NCBI GenBank assembly: GCA_009731375.1
Contig: BJOX01000006.1
Coordinates: 1,621,874-1,685,873, forward strand
From: Paulinella micropora
Lineage: Eukaryota > Cercozoa > Imbricatea > Euglyphida
DNA: 64,000 bases
Direction: 5' to 3'
Position numbers and translations under genes: made by a program. Positions 19,515-28,957 of this stretch are shown piece by piece. Position 1 is the first letter of the stretch, and each line of letters opens with the position of its first letter. Under the pieces are notes generated by a model, which was given only the letters and a program-made list of their open reading frames with translations, did not search any database and was not told where the DNA came from.

Positions 19515-22500
19515 TTACTGCCTTCGTCGCCTTGCGCGAACCCCTTTGCCAGGTGGCGGGCCGCCAACAAAAGTCAAGTCAAACTTCGACTCCTCCAGAA
19601 TGTCCCATATTTTGTTAGGGATGGCGCCCAAAGATAAGTCAAAAGGAATGTCAAGCACTCCTCTAGGCAGTGACTGAATAGTCCACGCAGTGTGGTCTTT
19701 GTCTCGAAGGGTAATAGTATCATCCCATGTCTCGAGATTTTTCGCGTCTTTGTACACCGGTAAATATTGTCTAGCTTTTGGATCCTCAACAGGGTCCATG
19801 CTTCTCCAAAAATGGAGTACCGGTTGTATCGTTTTTGCTGCTAAGGATCTCTTCGATGTCCGTGCTGCCCGTGTAGTCTGCGGGACCGCCACAGCTCGCA
19901 TGAGATAAAGATCTGAGAGAGTGTCATCGGCAACATGAGATTCTGCCGGTCTCAACAGATAAAAAGCGTCTCGGACCCACTTGATGGCCGCAATCGCCTC
20001 TCCTTCCTTCCATCGCACATGTCGAATGTCCACATTACCCGCGTTCGGGTTAGTGTCCTTCTCCCCTCCTCCTCCATGGACATCCGTCGCTCGCGTCGAC
20101 CTTGCCACCTTCCTCGGTTGGTCGAAGATGAGATCGTTTTGCGCTCTCCTCCTCTGCGCCTCCGTGAACTTCTCCTTCGTACCGCCGCGGACTATGGGGG
20201 CTTTAGACTGAGTCCCCGCCGCGCTTTTGCGGTTTGAGTCTTCCTTACTCTCCTTCTCGGTCTCCTCCTTCTCCGTGACCGGTGCCCGATAGGCATTCTC
20301 CTCCTCTAAGGTATCCTCCTTCTGTATAGGCGGTACCTCTTTGAAGTCCTCCTTCATCCGTTTCAACGCCTCCTCAACGGATTCATCCTCAAGTAAGAAG
20401 GGGTCATATTTGATCAGCCTTCGAACATTCACAATCTGCACCTTCCCTCTACCCCTGATCTTATAATTCAGAGGTCCCATCTGTTCCATGATCTGGTATG
20501 GTCCTTTCCAGTGGGTAAACAGCTTAGAGCTAACCCCCTTAGGGACTTGAGGATGGTACAAGAGTACAATATCCCCAACCTGGAAACGGACTTGATCTAA
20601 GTGCGCTTGTCGCACTCCTTGTGCGTCAGTCTTTCTGCGCTCCGCCTCCCTGTGCGCCGCAACTATTTGTTCCGCCTCCATCTTCGCTCTTAGTCTCATC
20701 CCGAACAACTCATCCTCATCTGCCCAAGTGTCTTTTGGATGCAGAAGTGAGGTTGGGATATTAGGCTCTCGGCCGTAAACCAATTGATATGGCGAGACTG
20801 AGCTCCTGGCTCCTCCTAATGCCGATGAGGGTAGACAGTTCATTGCAAAGGCAAATGAAGGTGCTGCCTCCACCCAGGCTCTCTGATTCTCCTTCTTCAT
20901 ACAGTACATCTTAAGCGAGGCTTTGAGAGGTCTATGTACCCGCTCGATCTTGCCATTCGCTCTCGGGTTATAGGCAGTAACATATTGCCATTTCATCCCG
21001 TAGTACTTAGATAGTCTGTCGATGACTTCATTATTAAAGTCAGAACCTCGATCAGAACATATCTTTCTAGGCACTCCGATCTGCGAGACGATCCTATCGA
21101 TCAGAGCCTCCGCAGTTGTCTTGCCTGTAGCGTCCTTAACAGGAACAACCCAGACATAATTGGTGGCTCGATCTATTGCGGTAAGAAGGTATCTGTACCC
21201 TTCTGCCGATTCGGGGAAAGGTCCCACATGATCGATGTGTAAAAATTCAAACATCCCGGCGTGTAACGGGAATGTACCGATCAGGCCAAAGTTCGCCTTC
21301 AGCGGTGTCTTTGTGGTTTTGCATGGGATGCATGCGTCCACTTCCCTGTCTATCTCCTCCTTCATCCCTTTCCACCAAAATCGCCTCGCTATGAACCAAT
21401 GAGTTCTTTGTCGACCCGGATGTGCCAGTAAGGGGCAGTTATGGGCTGCGACATATATAAAGCGCCTCAACTTCTCTGGTACCCAGAGAGTCCATTTGTC
21501 AGGCTGTGATGCAAATTTGCCATGCTGGCCCTTGTACCACAATAGCCCATCTCTCCACGCCATCTCCTTCATCTGATCTTTGATCTGTGGAGTCTTTTTA
21601 AGCTCATTAGGGTTCTTGTATAACGTTATGAGCTCCTTGAACTCCGGATCCGTCGCCTGTTGCTGCCTCCACGCGGTAGGCGAGGCGATATGAATAGTAC
21701 CGTCCTCCAACCTTACTCCTACCCTTTCCGGGTCTTCATCAAGCTCGCTTCGATTTTCCTGTGGAGGTTCAGTACAGACCTCAGTCGTCTCCTCCTCTTC
21801 TTTTATATTCGCCTTCGCGTTCTCGTATGCCTCATAAGACCACTCAGCGTCTTCGAGAACATGCGCCTCACAGCATATGCCATGCTCCGGGCCTTGAGGA
21901 CTATATCGTAGACCCGTGCGGTCATAACGAACGCCTCTTGCCATCTGCATCGCCTCTATGTGGCTCACCTCGTATACCTTGTCCGTGGACAGGTCCATCA
22001 TCTCCACTGATGATACGAGAGCCGACACCTCCGACTGAAACTCTAGCCTGGAAAGGCTATCAGCGACTACGTTTCGCTTTCCCGGTAAGTAGACCATCGT
22101 GAAATTGAAACATGACAAGAAAGCTTGCCACCACGCCAAACGGCCGGTTTGTTCATGATTTATCAACCAAAGAAGGTTGTGATGATCGGTCCTAACCGTG
22201 AATAGAGGTCCTCCCCACAAGTATTCTCTGAGCCTCTTAAGAGCCCATACTACTGCCAACGCCTCCCTCTGTCGCGTGCAGTAATTTCGCTCCGCCGCAC
22301 ACAGCTTTCTACTAATAAACATGATCGGGCGCAACTTTTTCTCCTCATCTTCCTGTTGCAGCACCGCGCCAATCGCAAACTTAGATGCATCCGTGTCGAC
22401 TACGAACGGCTTCGTAAAGTCGGGCATCATAAGTACTAATCCGCCGTCCTTGGGATCTTTGTAAATGAGATCTTTGAGCGTATTAAACGCCTGCAAAGCC

Positions 22501-25262
22501 TCCTCATCCCACTTCTCAAAGTCTCCAAAATCAATCATCTTCTCCAGCTTAGCCCGAGTTGCACCCCAATCGGGTATGAACTGGCTGTAGTACTGTGCCA
22601 TCGCAAGAAAAGAGTGTAACTCTGTGCGATTCTTTGGCAACTGTCTACTCATGATCTCCTCCCTCTTCTCGCGCGATATCGAGACCCTATTATGAGAAAT
22701 CTCGTAACCCAAATACGTCACACTTGTCCTGGCAAGCTGACATTTCTTTAGGTTGCATTTCAGGCCAAATGCTCCGATGCGCCTGAAGACATCTGACAAG
22801 TGATCGATATGCTCTTCCATTGTGTTAGAGTATACGATGATGTCATCGATGTAACAAAATGCATATTCTCCCGCCTTCTGTCCTCTCCTTCTCATAAAAC
22901 CATCCTCCGACTGGTCGTCATATTGACCGCTCAACATCTTCTGCATCGCCTTCTGAAAGAGCCCCGGGGCCTGTTTGAGTCCCATTGGAAGCACCTTCCA
23001 CTGGTATATTTCCATACCCACAACGAATGCAGTCAGCCATCTGGATTTCTCGTCCAGTGGTATCTGCCAGAAGCCGTTCTTAAGGTCAATGACCGAATAG
23101 AATTTAGCATTCCGCAGCACCCTTCTGCCTTCTTCTAAGGTCGGCAGAGGATTTCTCTCTTCCTCTAGCACCTTATTCACACGGGCATAATTGATCGTCA
23201 AGCGCCATTCTCCTCCTGGCTTAGGGACGATTTTCGGTTGAGAGACAATTGGAGATGTAGATCTCTCAATAAAGTCCTCATCGAGCAACTGTCTCACATT
23301 CTCCTCCGCTATTTTTGCCTCATGTATGCTCAAATTTGCCCTCCGTGGTGCCGGAGATGGCTCCGCACCCGGTATCTTGTAAATGACAGCAGTGAAGTCA
23401 TCCGACTTTACACCACCTGCCCGAGGAGGGTCGAAAATTTCTCTGTACGCCTCCATCTTAGCTTTGAGAAACGCCTTCTCTCTCTCCGAACCCACTCCTT
23501 CTTCTAAAATTTTCCGCGCCGCCGCTTGGAAATCTTCCTCCGACATCTTCTTATGCTCCTTGAGGGGCGCTAAGTCCTCCTCCAAACTCAAATCTTCCTC
23601 GGACAAATCGTCTAGTCCCGTTCTTTCATACGTGACTGTGTCCGGCTCATCATCATGACCCAGCCCGACAAGCATATCAATAAGGTTCGCGTATTGTATC
23701 GGAGCCTTACGGGTGTAGAAACCATCAAAGCATGTGAAAGCTTGAGGTATCAATTTCAACTTGTCCTGGGCTCTGAGCTTTTGCTTGTATGCACTGCTCT
23801 GCTCCCGAGACCCGAGTCGACAAGCCACCACTAACTGTTGCTTGCGAGAAGGAACAGGTATAGGATGATCAATAAGCCGGTCCCTTATCTCCTGTGCCCA
23901 GATCGCCTTCTCATTGTATGGCAGAATGACAGTATACGGCTTGTTACTCTCAAATAGAGTCCGTAGACACTTTTTCACTTCAGTTAATGAGCGCGGCCAG
24001 GTAGGCACATCGCCCCAAAAGTTCGTGATAAAAGTTTTAATGTCATCCGCTGGAGTATCGGGGATACGCCCCTTCCTCCTTGGCACAAACGCCTCTCTCT
24101 TCTCATCTGACACCTTCGCATGGTAACAGTAGCCATTAGTAATATGGACATCTGCCCCGCCACCTTCTGCGAATCTGGCCAACGACGGGCACTGTTTCGC
24201 AACACATATTATCTCCTCATTACGCGCTACGACTAAGTCATCAATAGACTTTCTGTCCCATGCGGGAATCGTAACCGTATACGCCTGCATCTCCGTCTCC
24301 CAATTGTCGGTCCAGGTCAGTTCCTCCGGCACTGTGACATAGGGGTGTACATAGGCTTCAGTTGCCTCATGTACGAAGGCCAACTTTTTCCTCTCCGTTG
24401 CTAGACTCAGCTCAAAAGCCTCGTATGAGTCAGTAGCAGTCATCGGATTAATATCCTCCTCCTCTCCATTCTTCACTCCATAAATCACCCGCCGTGCGGC
24501 GCAATCGATCACAGCCCCCATCGTAGCCAATTGGTCATACGACAGCAGGATTGAACCGTGGTAATCGGGGACAACATAGAGGTCCGCACGATATACTCGA
24601 CCGGATTTCAATTTGAAAATTAATGTGACGATGCCCGTAATTTCCGTACGGCTGCCTACCCCTTTTAGGGTCCCCTTTGTTTTTCTAATGTTTTTGTCCA
24701 CCCATGTCCGGTGACTATTCAAAAACTTCTGGCCGACAATATTAATATTCGCCATCGTATCATTACCAACTTTTAATGTGGTTTGTAAAGTTTCACAAAA
24801 GAGGTCAGTGTAGCATAGCGCGTCTGGTCTATGTAAACTAGCCGCTAGCACATGAATTTTTCGTTCTAGGGTTTTGAGTCTAAGCTCAAGTTCCTTGTCC
24901 TCTTCTCGTTCTCCCCCCTTTTCCGCCAACTTAACTTCTTGAGTCTCCGGGGCTTCCGGTATCTCGAGTGTCTTTTGGACAGAGTCTGGTACACCGAGTG
25001 TACTCGTGTCTATAGCAGAGACTATTGAGTCCTTTGGCGGGGGTACGGTCCGCTGCTTCTTCGTAGGAGGAGACCTAGCCTTTGGTTTCGGCTTCCTCTC
25101 CTCCATCGCCTTCTTCGCCTTCCTATTCGCATCATTTATCATATTAGCTCTCGAAGGATGAACTAGCAAGTGCTTACCTTGAGGCTTGTGAGGCTGTGTG
25201 CCTTCACCTTCACGTCTGGGAGGAACGGAACCGTTCGTATCCTGTTCATCAACAGTAGGCAT
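19515..25262 (-). CDS. pol: Pol polyprotein: protease, RT, RNase H, integrase
   Basis: This 1915-aa frame has, in order: a retropepsin-like segment (about 150-260) with 'NDTMANINI' where DTGA would be expected and 'ILLSYDQL' near its end; reverse transcriptase (about 640-900) with 'FCYIDDIIVYS' near 803; RNase H with 'VDTDASKFAIGAVL' near 954; an HHCC integrase finger (about 1280-1330); and a DDE core with Asp in 'HIDHVGPF' (about 1344), 'CSDRGSDF' (about 1402) and Glu in 'NGKIERVHR' (about 1437). A GPY/F-like module ('WKGPYQIM', about 1587) and a charged tail of about 300 residues follow. It lies in the same frame as gag, separated only by one UGA, so it is probably made as a readthrough product. 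No break is seen. Confidence 0.93.
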   Translation of the reverse strand: MPTVDEQDTNGSVPPRREGEGTQPHKPQGKHLLVHPSRANMINDANRKAKKAMEERKPKPKARSPPTKKQRTVPPPKDSIVSAIDTSTLGVPDSVQKTLEIPEAPETQEVKLAEKGGEREEDKELELRLKTLERKIHVLAASLHRPDALCYTDLFCETLQTTLKVGNDTMANINIVGQKFLNSHRTWVDKNIRKTKGTLKGVGSRTEITGIVTLIFKLKSGRVYRADLYVVPDYHGSILLSYDQLATMGAVIDCAARRVIYGVKNGEEEDINPMTATDSYEAFELSLATERKKLAFVHEATEAYVHPYVTVPEELTWTDNWETEMQAYTVTIPAWDRKSIDDLVVARNEEIICVAKQCPSLARFAEGGGADVHITNGYCYHAKVSDEKREAFVPRRKGRIPDTPADDIKTFITNFWGDVPTWPRSLTEVKKCLRTLFESNKPYTVILPYNEKAIWAQEIRDRLIDHPIPVPSRKQQLVVACRLGSREQSSAYKQKLRAQDKLKLIPQAFTCFDGFYTRKAPIQYANLIDMLVGLGHDDEPDTVTYERTGLDDLSEEDLSLEEDLAPLKEHKKMSEEDFQAAARKILEEGVGSEREKAFLKAKMEAYREIFDPPRAGGVKSDDFTAVIYKIPGAEPSPAPRRANLSIHEAKIAEENVRQLLDEDFIERSTSPIVSQPKIVPKPGGEWRLTINYARVNKVLEEERNPLPTLEEGRRVLRNAKFYSVIDLKNGFWQIPLDEKSRWLTAFVVGMEIYQWKVLPMGLKQAPGLFQKAMQKMLSGQYDDQSEDGFMRRRGQKAGEYAFCYIDDIIVYSNTMEEHIDHLSDVFRRIGAFGLKCNLKKCQLARTSVTYLGYEISHNRVSISREKREEIMSRQLPKNRTELHSFLAMAQYYSQFIPDWGATRAKLEKMIDFGDFEKWDEEALQAFNTLKDLIYKDPKDGGLVLMMPDFTKPFVVDTDASKFAIGAVLQQEDEEKKLRPIMFISRKLCAAERNYCTRQREALAVVWALKRLREYLWGGPLFTVRTDHHNLLWLINHEQTGRLAWWQAFLSCFNFTMVYLPGKRNVVADSLSRLEFQSEVSALVSSVEMMDLSTDKVYEVSHIEAMQMARGVRYDRTGLRYSPQGPEHGICCEAHVLEDAEWSYEAYENAKANIKEEEETTEVCTEPPQENRSELDEDPERVGVRLEDGTIHIASPTAWRQQQATDPEFKELITLYKNPNELKKTPQIKDQMKEMAWRDGLLWYKGQHGKFASQPDKWTLWVPEKLRRFIYVAAHNCPLLAHPGRQRTHWFIARRFWWKGMKEEIDREVDACIPCKTTKTPLKANFGLIGTFPLHAGMFEFLHIDHVGPFPESAEGYRYLLTAIDRATNYVWVVPVKDATGKTTAEALIDRIVSQIGVPRKICSDRGSDFNNEVIDRLSKYYGMKWQYVTAYNPRANGKIERVHRPLKASLKMYCMKKENQRAWVEAAPSFAFAMNCLPSSALGGARSSVSPYQLVYGREPNIPTSLLHPKDTWADEDELFGMRLRAKMEAEQIVAAHREAERRKTDAQGVRQAHLDQVRFQVGDIVLLYHPQVPKGVSSKLFTHWKGPYQIMEQMGPLNYKIRGRGKVQIVNVRRLIKYDPFLLEDESVEEALKRMKEDFKEVPPIQKEDTLEEENAYRAPVTEKEETEKESKEDSNRKSAAGTQSKAPIVRGGTKEKFTEAQRRRAQNDLIFDQPRKVARSTRATDVHGGGGEKDTNPNAGNVDIRHVRWKEGEAIAAIKWVRDAFYLLRPAESHVADDTLSDLYLMRAVAVPQTTRAARTSKRSLAAKTIQPVLHFWRSMDPVEDPKARQYLPVYKDAKNLETWDDTITLRDKDHTAWTIQSLPRGVLDIPFDLSLGAIPNKIWDILEESKFDLTFVGGPPPGKGVRARRRRQ

Positions 25263-25340
25263 AACTGTGACTGTCGGATTAAAAAGAACAGTTTTTATCT
25301 CCTTCTCTCTCTTCTTTTCCTCTCTCTTCTCCTCCCGTCA
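25263..25340 (-). promoter_or_regulatory. Gag UGA stop in a leaky UGA-CGG context, open into pol
   Basis: Gag ends GTA-GAC-TGA (stop at 25340-25338) and is followed by CGG-GAG. The next 25 codons are open and in the same frame as the pol ATG. UGA-CGG is a known readthrough context in some plant RNA viruses (established knowledge). Readthrough here is inferred. Confidence 0.6.
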
Positions 25341-27848
25341 GTCTACGACGACAACACGCTCACCTGAGCCGGTGTCTTCGTCTTGACGTCCCCCCTCCGT
25401 AGCGGTATAAGCTTGCTGGGGGTAGTTGGAGCTGGAACTGGTGCTATAATTCCAGTATCCGTGTCCTCTGGGAGGGCGCGCTGGGGTCCGTCCTCCCCTT
25501 CCACGAAAGCCTCGTCCTCGTGGTGCCGCCCCTCTTGGTGTCCCTCGGGACCCTCGTGACGATCCTCTCGTCTCTCCTCCTCCTCTAGTCGGCGCCTTTG
25601 ATCGGCCCGATGTCTCTCTCTTCTCCCTTCTCTTCATTCTGTCAAGGAAGTAAATGATGGCCTCCCGGAACTCCGCATCCGAGACCATATTCGCATTCCA
25701 CCTCCCCTCCTCCAACTCCTTCTTGTACATGGCGTACATGGTCTTTTTCATGCCTTCGAGCTCTCTAAGGAAAAGATTTCGCTGCCTATCATCAAGAGAG
25801 TCGTGGCTGAAGAGGCAATTGCCTACTCCTTTCTGTGCCTCATGCTTACACGCCATGTATGAAAAATAGCGGTAGCACGGCGTCGGCTCATCTCTCCCCC
25901 TCTTGAGACCTGCCGTTCGAGTTGCATGTGCTGCTTGAGCACCTCCAACCCCCTGTGTCGCGGCACTGGAGAATGACTCGGTGGCCGTGTCCAATTCGGA
26001 ACACGCGTCGAGCACCTCCTTGAACAGGTCGCCCGGCGGAGTAGCCGCTACAGTCCTCTCGTATATATTCGTTTCTAAAAAATCCGCCGTCTTCACCGCC
26101 GTGAAGGTCGGACAGGACTGTATGATCCTTGCGAGCTTGCTCGGGTGTCGTGTACACAAAGCACTCAGGAAGTACAAAATGATAGACTTCCGGCTATAAA
26201 AGAGCCCGTACTTGGCGCTGACCTCAGTGAGGATCGCTGCCAACCTCGTGCCAATGCCCAGCCCTTCGTTCACCTCTTGAAAAATCTCAAACCCAATCAA
26301 AGTACCAGTGCACAGGTGCTGATACCCATGAGTTTTAAAGTATTGCAAGAGGACGGCAACTGGCACCGTGCATTGCAGGTCTGAGGCTGCTCTCCTAGCC
26401 GCCACCTCTACCGCTCTCATCGCCTTGTACTCCCCAACATCAAACCCTTGTGTGATGATTGATGGGTCCAACAAGGTGTACAACGCCTCATACTCCTGTG
26501 TTTCGTCCGTTGGATGCTGCTTCATACAAGCATCAATTCTTCTGAGCTTGTCTCGAAGGTTCGCATCCGTGTCCTTCTGACTCGCTGTCTCTGCATACAG
26601 CGTCAGAGCAGTGGCATCGGACTTTGTATATTTTTGGAAGGCCTGTATGATAGCCTGTCTGTCCTTTTTGTCATTACTGTTGACAATAACAGTGGTAGGC
26701 GCTGAGCTAGTCGCAGGGGCCGAAGGGGCTGTGTGGGCTGACGGGGCGGAGCGGCCCGAGGGAGCCATATAAGATCCAGAGGAATATTTCGGTCCCTTTG
26801 TTCCCGCCGCCTTGGCTAATGCAATCTTTGCCTCCATCTCCTTCTTTTCTTTCTCAGCCGCTAGCTCTTTGATATACAGCTCTTGGGCATGATGAAAAAA
26901 AGACAGGATCTCAGCTGCCTTCCGAAGGAACAAGGCCTTCTCCGCCAACTCCTTCTCTCCCGCTTTATTGGTGGGGGGTGGTGCGGCCGTCCCCTCCAAG
27001 ATCGTATGATCCTTCGTGAAGACCCACCTCTTCCATGCGTCATCCTTCACCAAGGCCGCATGCAGCTTCTTCATCCTCGTCACCCCTCCAGCTTCGCCTT
27101 CTATTTCCCTCAGGGCCGGGTGAAGGTCCCTGCCAAACTGGGTGTGTTGGAGTTTACCCAGGTCCACTAACTTGGCCTCCATAAGTTTCAGAGACACATC
27201 CATGACATTGATCTGTCCTTTTGGATTCCTGAACTTAAACTCCTTTTCCACTCTCTTTATTGAATCAATGTCCTGACCAGGATCGAGCAACCTAGCCAGT
27301 GCTCTTGTGTTCCATGGCAGCACAGTCTTTCCAGTCTGGTACTCAAAGAGTATAGCACACTCAAACACTGTCCATGAGAGGTCGAGTAGCTCCAGTAAAG
27401 ACATATTGTCCCCAAATGAGACATGTTGCACCTGTAACTGTGCACCGTCGTCTCTGAGGAATTCTGCCAGAGGCAGAGCTTGCCTTGGGAGAGGGTAACA
27501 GATGTCCTCCTTCTTCAAGGGTTGTCCCCATCGCATTTCTTGGGGAATGTATAGCCATTTATAGGCCTCATCCTTCCCTTTCTTCTCCTCAAACTCCTTC
27601 TTACTTAGTTTGCCATATTCGGCCACAAACCTCGCTTCCTCTCCTCCCTTCTCCTCCTCCTCGACTTCCTCTGCTCCTCCTGTGTCAAAGGAAGGCGCAG
27701 TAAAAAATTGATTCTCTGCTCCTCCTGTGTCAAAGGAAGGTGCCAGATCTCCTCCTTCTGCATGAGGGTCAACGAACTCCTCTTCGTTTCCTGGGGTTCG
27801 CTCACTCTCCCCCCCTCCTTCCTGCCAGTCTTCAGACCTAGTAGACAT
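25338..27848 (-). CDS. gag: Gag-like polyprotein with C-x8-C-x10-C-x3-H finger
   Basis: This 836-aa protein has an acidic N-terminus with a duplicated 'APSFDTGGAE' segment, a helical capsid-like middle (about 80-350), a Lys/Glu coiled segment and an Ala/Pro/Ser linker. A second helical domain (about 390-640) follows. The finger begins 'CYRYFSYMACKHE' and ends 'NCLFSHD' near 660, a CCCH spacing rather than the usual CCHC knuckle. An Arg/Gly-rich tail (about 750-810) suggests RNA binding. It is placed first in the transcript after a leader of about 770 bp. Function follows from position and composition; sequence similarity to known Gags was not testable by eye. Confidence 0.8.
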   Translation of the reverse strand: MSTRSEDWQEGGGESERTPGNEEEFVDPHAEGGDLAPSFDTGGAENQFFTAPSFDTGGAEEVEEEEKGGEEARFVAEYGKLSKKEFEEKKGKDEAYKWLYIPQEMRWGQPLKKEDICYPLPRQALPLAEFLRDDGAQLQVQHVSFGDNMSLLELLDLSWTVFECAILFEYQTGKTVLPWNTRALARLLDPGQDIDSIKRVEKEFKFRNPKGQINVMDVSLKLMEAKLVDLGKLQHTQFGRDLHPALREIEGEAGGVTRMKKLHAALVKDDAWKRWVFTKDHTILEGTAAPPPTNKAGEKELAEKALFLRKAAEILSFFHHAQELYIKELAAEKEKKEMEAKIALAKAAGTKGPKYSSGSYMAPSGRSAPSAHTAPSAPATSSAPTTVIVNSNDKKDRQAIIQAFQKYTKSDATALTLYAETASQKDTDANLRDKLRRIDACMKQHPTDETQEYEALYTLLDPSIITQGFDVGEYKAMRAVEVAARRAASDLQCTVPVAVLLQYFKTHGYQHLCTGTLIGFEIFQEVNEGLGIGTRLAAILTEVSAKYGLFYSRKSIILYFLSALCTRHPSKLARIIQSCPTFTAVKTADFLETNIYERTVAATPPGDLFKEVLDACSELDTATESFSSAATQGVGGAQAAHATRTAGLKRGRDEPTPCYRYFSYMACKHEAQKGVGNCLFSHDSLDDRQRNLFLRELEGMKKTMYAMYKKELEEGRWNANMVSDAEFREAIIYFLDRMKRREKRETSGRSKAPTRGGGETRGSSRGSRGTPRGAAPRGRGFRGRGGRTPARPPRGHGYWNYSTSSSSNYPQQAYTATEGGRQDEDTGSGERVVVVD

Positions 27849-28621
27849 GGACGCTGAAGGAATACGGATGAGACAGAGTTGTTTCTACCCCGTAATTGCT
27901 CTGTTCGTCTATGAGGAACGAATAGAGAAAAAACGAAAAGACAGTATAGAGAGAGAGCGTCTCACCTCTATGTCTTATGTGTGTTTTTTTTTTTTTTTTT
28001 TTTTTGTGAGAAAGAAGTAATCTGTACGACTTTCTCTGAAAATTTGATCTCCTTCTCCACTCCTCTTTTCTTTTTCTCTTTTTGTTGTTGTATCTGTTAT
28101 GAGGTACGAGGACCTATGTACAGATAATGTCAAAGAGGCTAGAGAAGCACTCCTTGAGAAGTCGACTTGTCGTCTGACACTTGTTCAGACCTATTGTCGA
28201 AAGACAGTCAGAGATTTGCAAAAATACTCTGATGTGTGTGGTTTGAGAGGCAACAAAGTGCACAGACTTGAAAGGTAGAGTACTACGCTCGTGTCCTTCA
28301 AGTTTGTTTGTATCTGTGAGTGTTTGTTTGTACGTCTGTTGACCTACTCTGTCTCTGTCTCAAGAGAGAACAAAAGAACAGCTACGAGGTCTGGTGTCTG
28401 GCCTCCTTGTGAGGACACAGATACAGGCTGTGGAGAGGGTACTGAGACACCTACTCACAAACGCCTAGACGTCTAGTTTTGCAAAAAGAGCTGTGTGGGG
28501 ATGTGCTGGAGTATTTGTTTTTTGGAACACCTACTCAGAAGAGATAGGTCTGTCCAATTTTTCTTTCTGCTGTTCCAAAAACAAGCCAGAAAAGAAATCA
28601 GCCTTGTGCTGGTGACTCCAA
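27849..28621 (-). other. Retrotransposon leader with primer-binding site
   Basis: No gene is seen between the 5' LTR and gag. On the minus strand the 5' LTR ends ...TGTAACA and is followed after one T by TGGAGTCACCAGCA (about 28607-28620), which would pair with a tRNA 3' end ...CTGGTGACTCCA. I cannot name the tRNA. A poly-T run of about 20 (plus-strand sense) lies near 27987. Confidence 0.6.
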
Positions 28622-28868
28622 TGTTACAATCCCCGAAGATAGCTCAATAAAAAGTCGATAATACAACCAGACACAAATCACCAAAAGAGAATGATGTCTC
28701 GTTATATTATCTCAGTGAAGCCGAAAAGAAAACGGCAACAGACCAAGGTTAAAATGGCATTAGGTCAAAGCCGGCCAAACGATATTGAAAATAATGGGAA
28801 AAAACTAGGTGCACCTGACACCAGAAAAAGGGTACTTTTTACCGGCTATCCGGGGGGTGATGCCTACA
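28622..28868 (-). repeat. 5' LTR
   Basis: A 247-bp copy about 98 percent identical to the 3' LTR. It is flanked on the outside by the GGCA target duplication (28869-28872). Confidence 0.92.
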
Positions 28869-28957
28869 GGCAGCAGTCCAAGCAAGTACTTAAGTTTTAT
28901 TTATATAAAATCGAGAATACTTGAAGCAGGAGCTTGTGGAACGCCACTGCATTTCTG

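Larger units (their letters stand above)
18473..28868 (-). mobile_element. Ty3/gypsy-type LTR retrotransposon, complete
   Basis: Two 247-bp direct repeats at 18473-18719 and 28622-28868 begin TG and end CA and differ at about 5 positions, close to 98 percent identity. They enclose gag and pol on the minus strand, so the right LTR is the 5' one. Target-site duplication is GGCA (18469-18472 and 28869-28872). PR, RT, RNase H and integrase occur in the Ty3/gypsy order. Both coding frames are intact, so the insertion is young and possibly competent. Confidence 0.92.

Noticed and set aside
21660-27805. Plus-strand and alternative-frame open frames over the retrotransposon
   Set aside because: They are shadows of the intact gag and pol frames on the minus strand.
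18542-28924. Near-identical 77-104 aa frames at 18542-18856 and 28691-28924
   Set aside because: They lie within the two LTRs and differ only where the LTR ends; no domain is visible.
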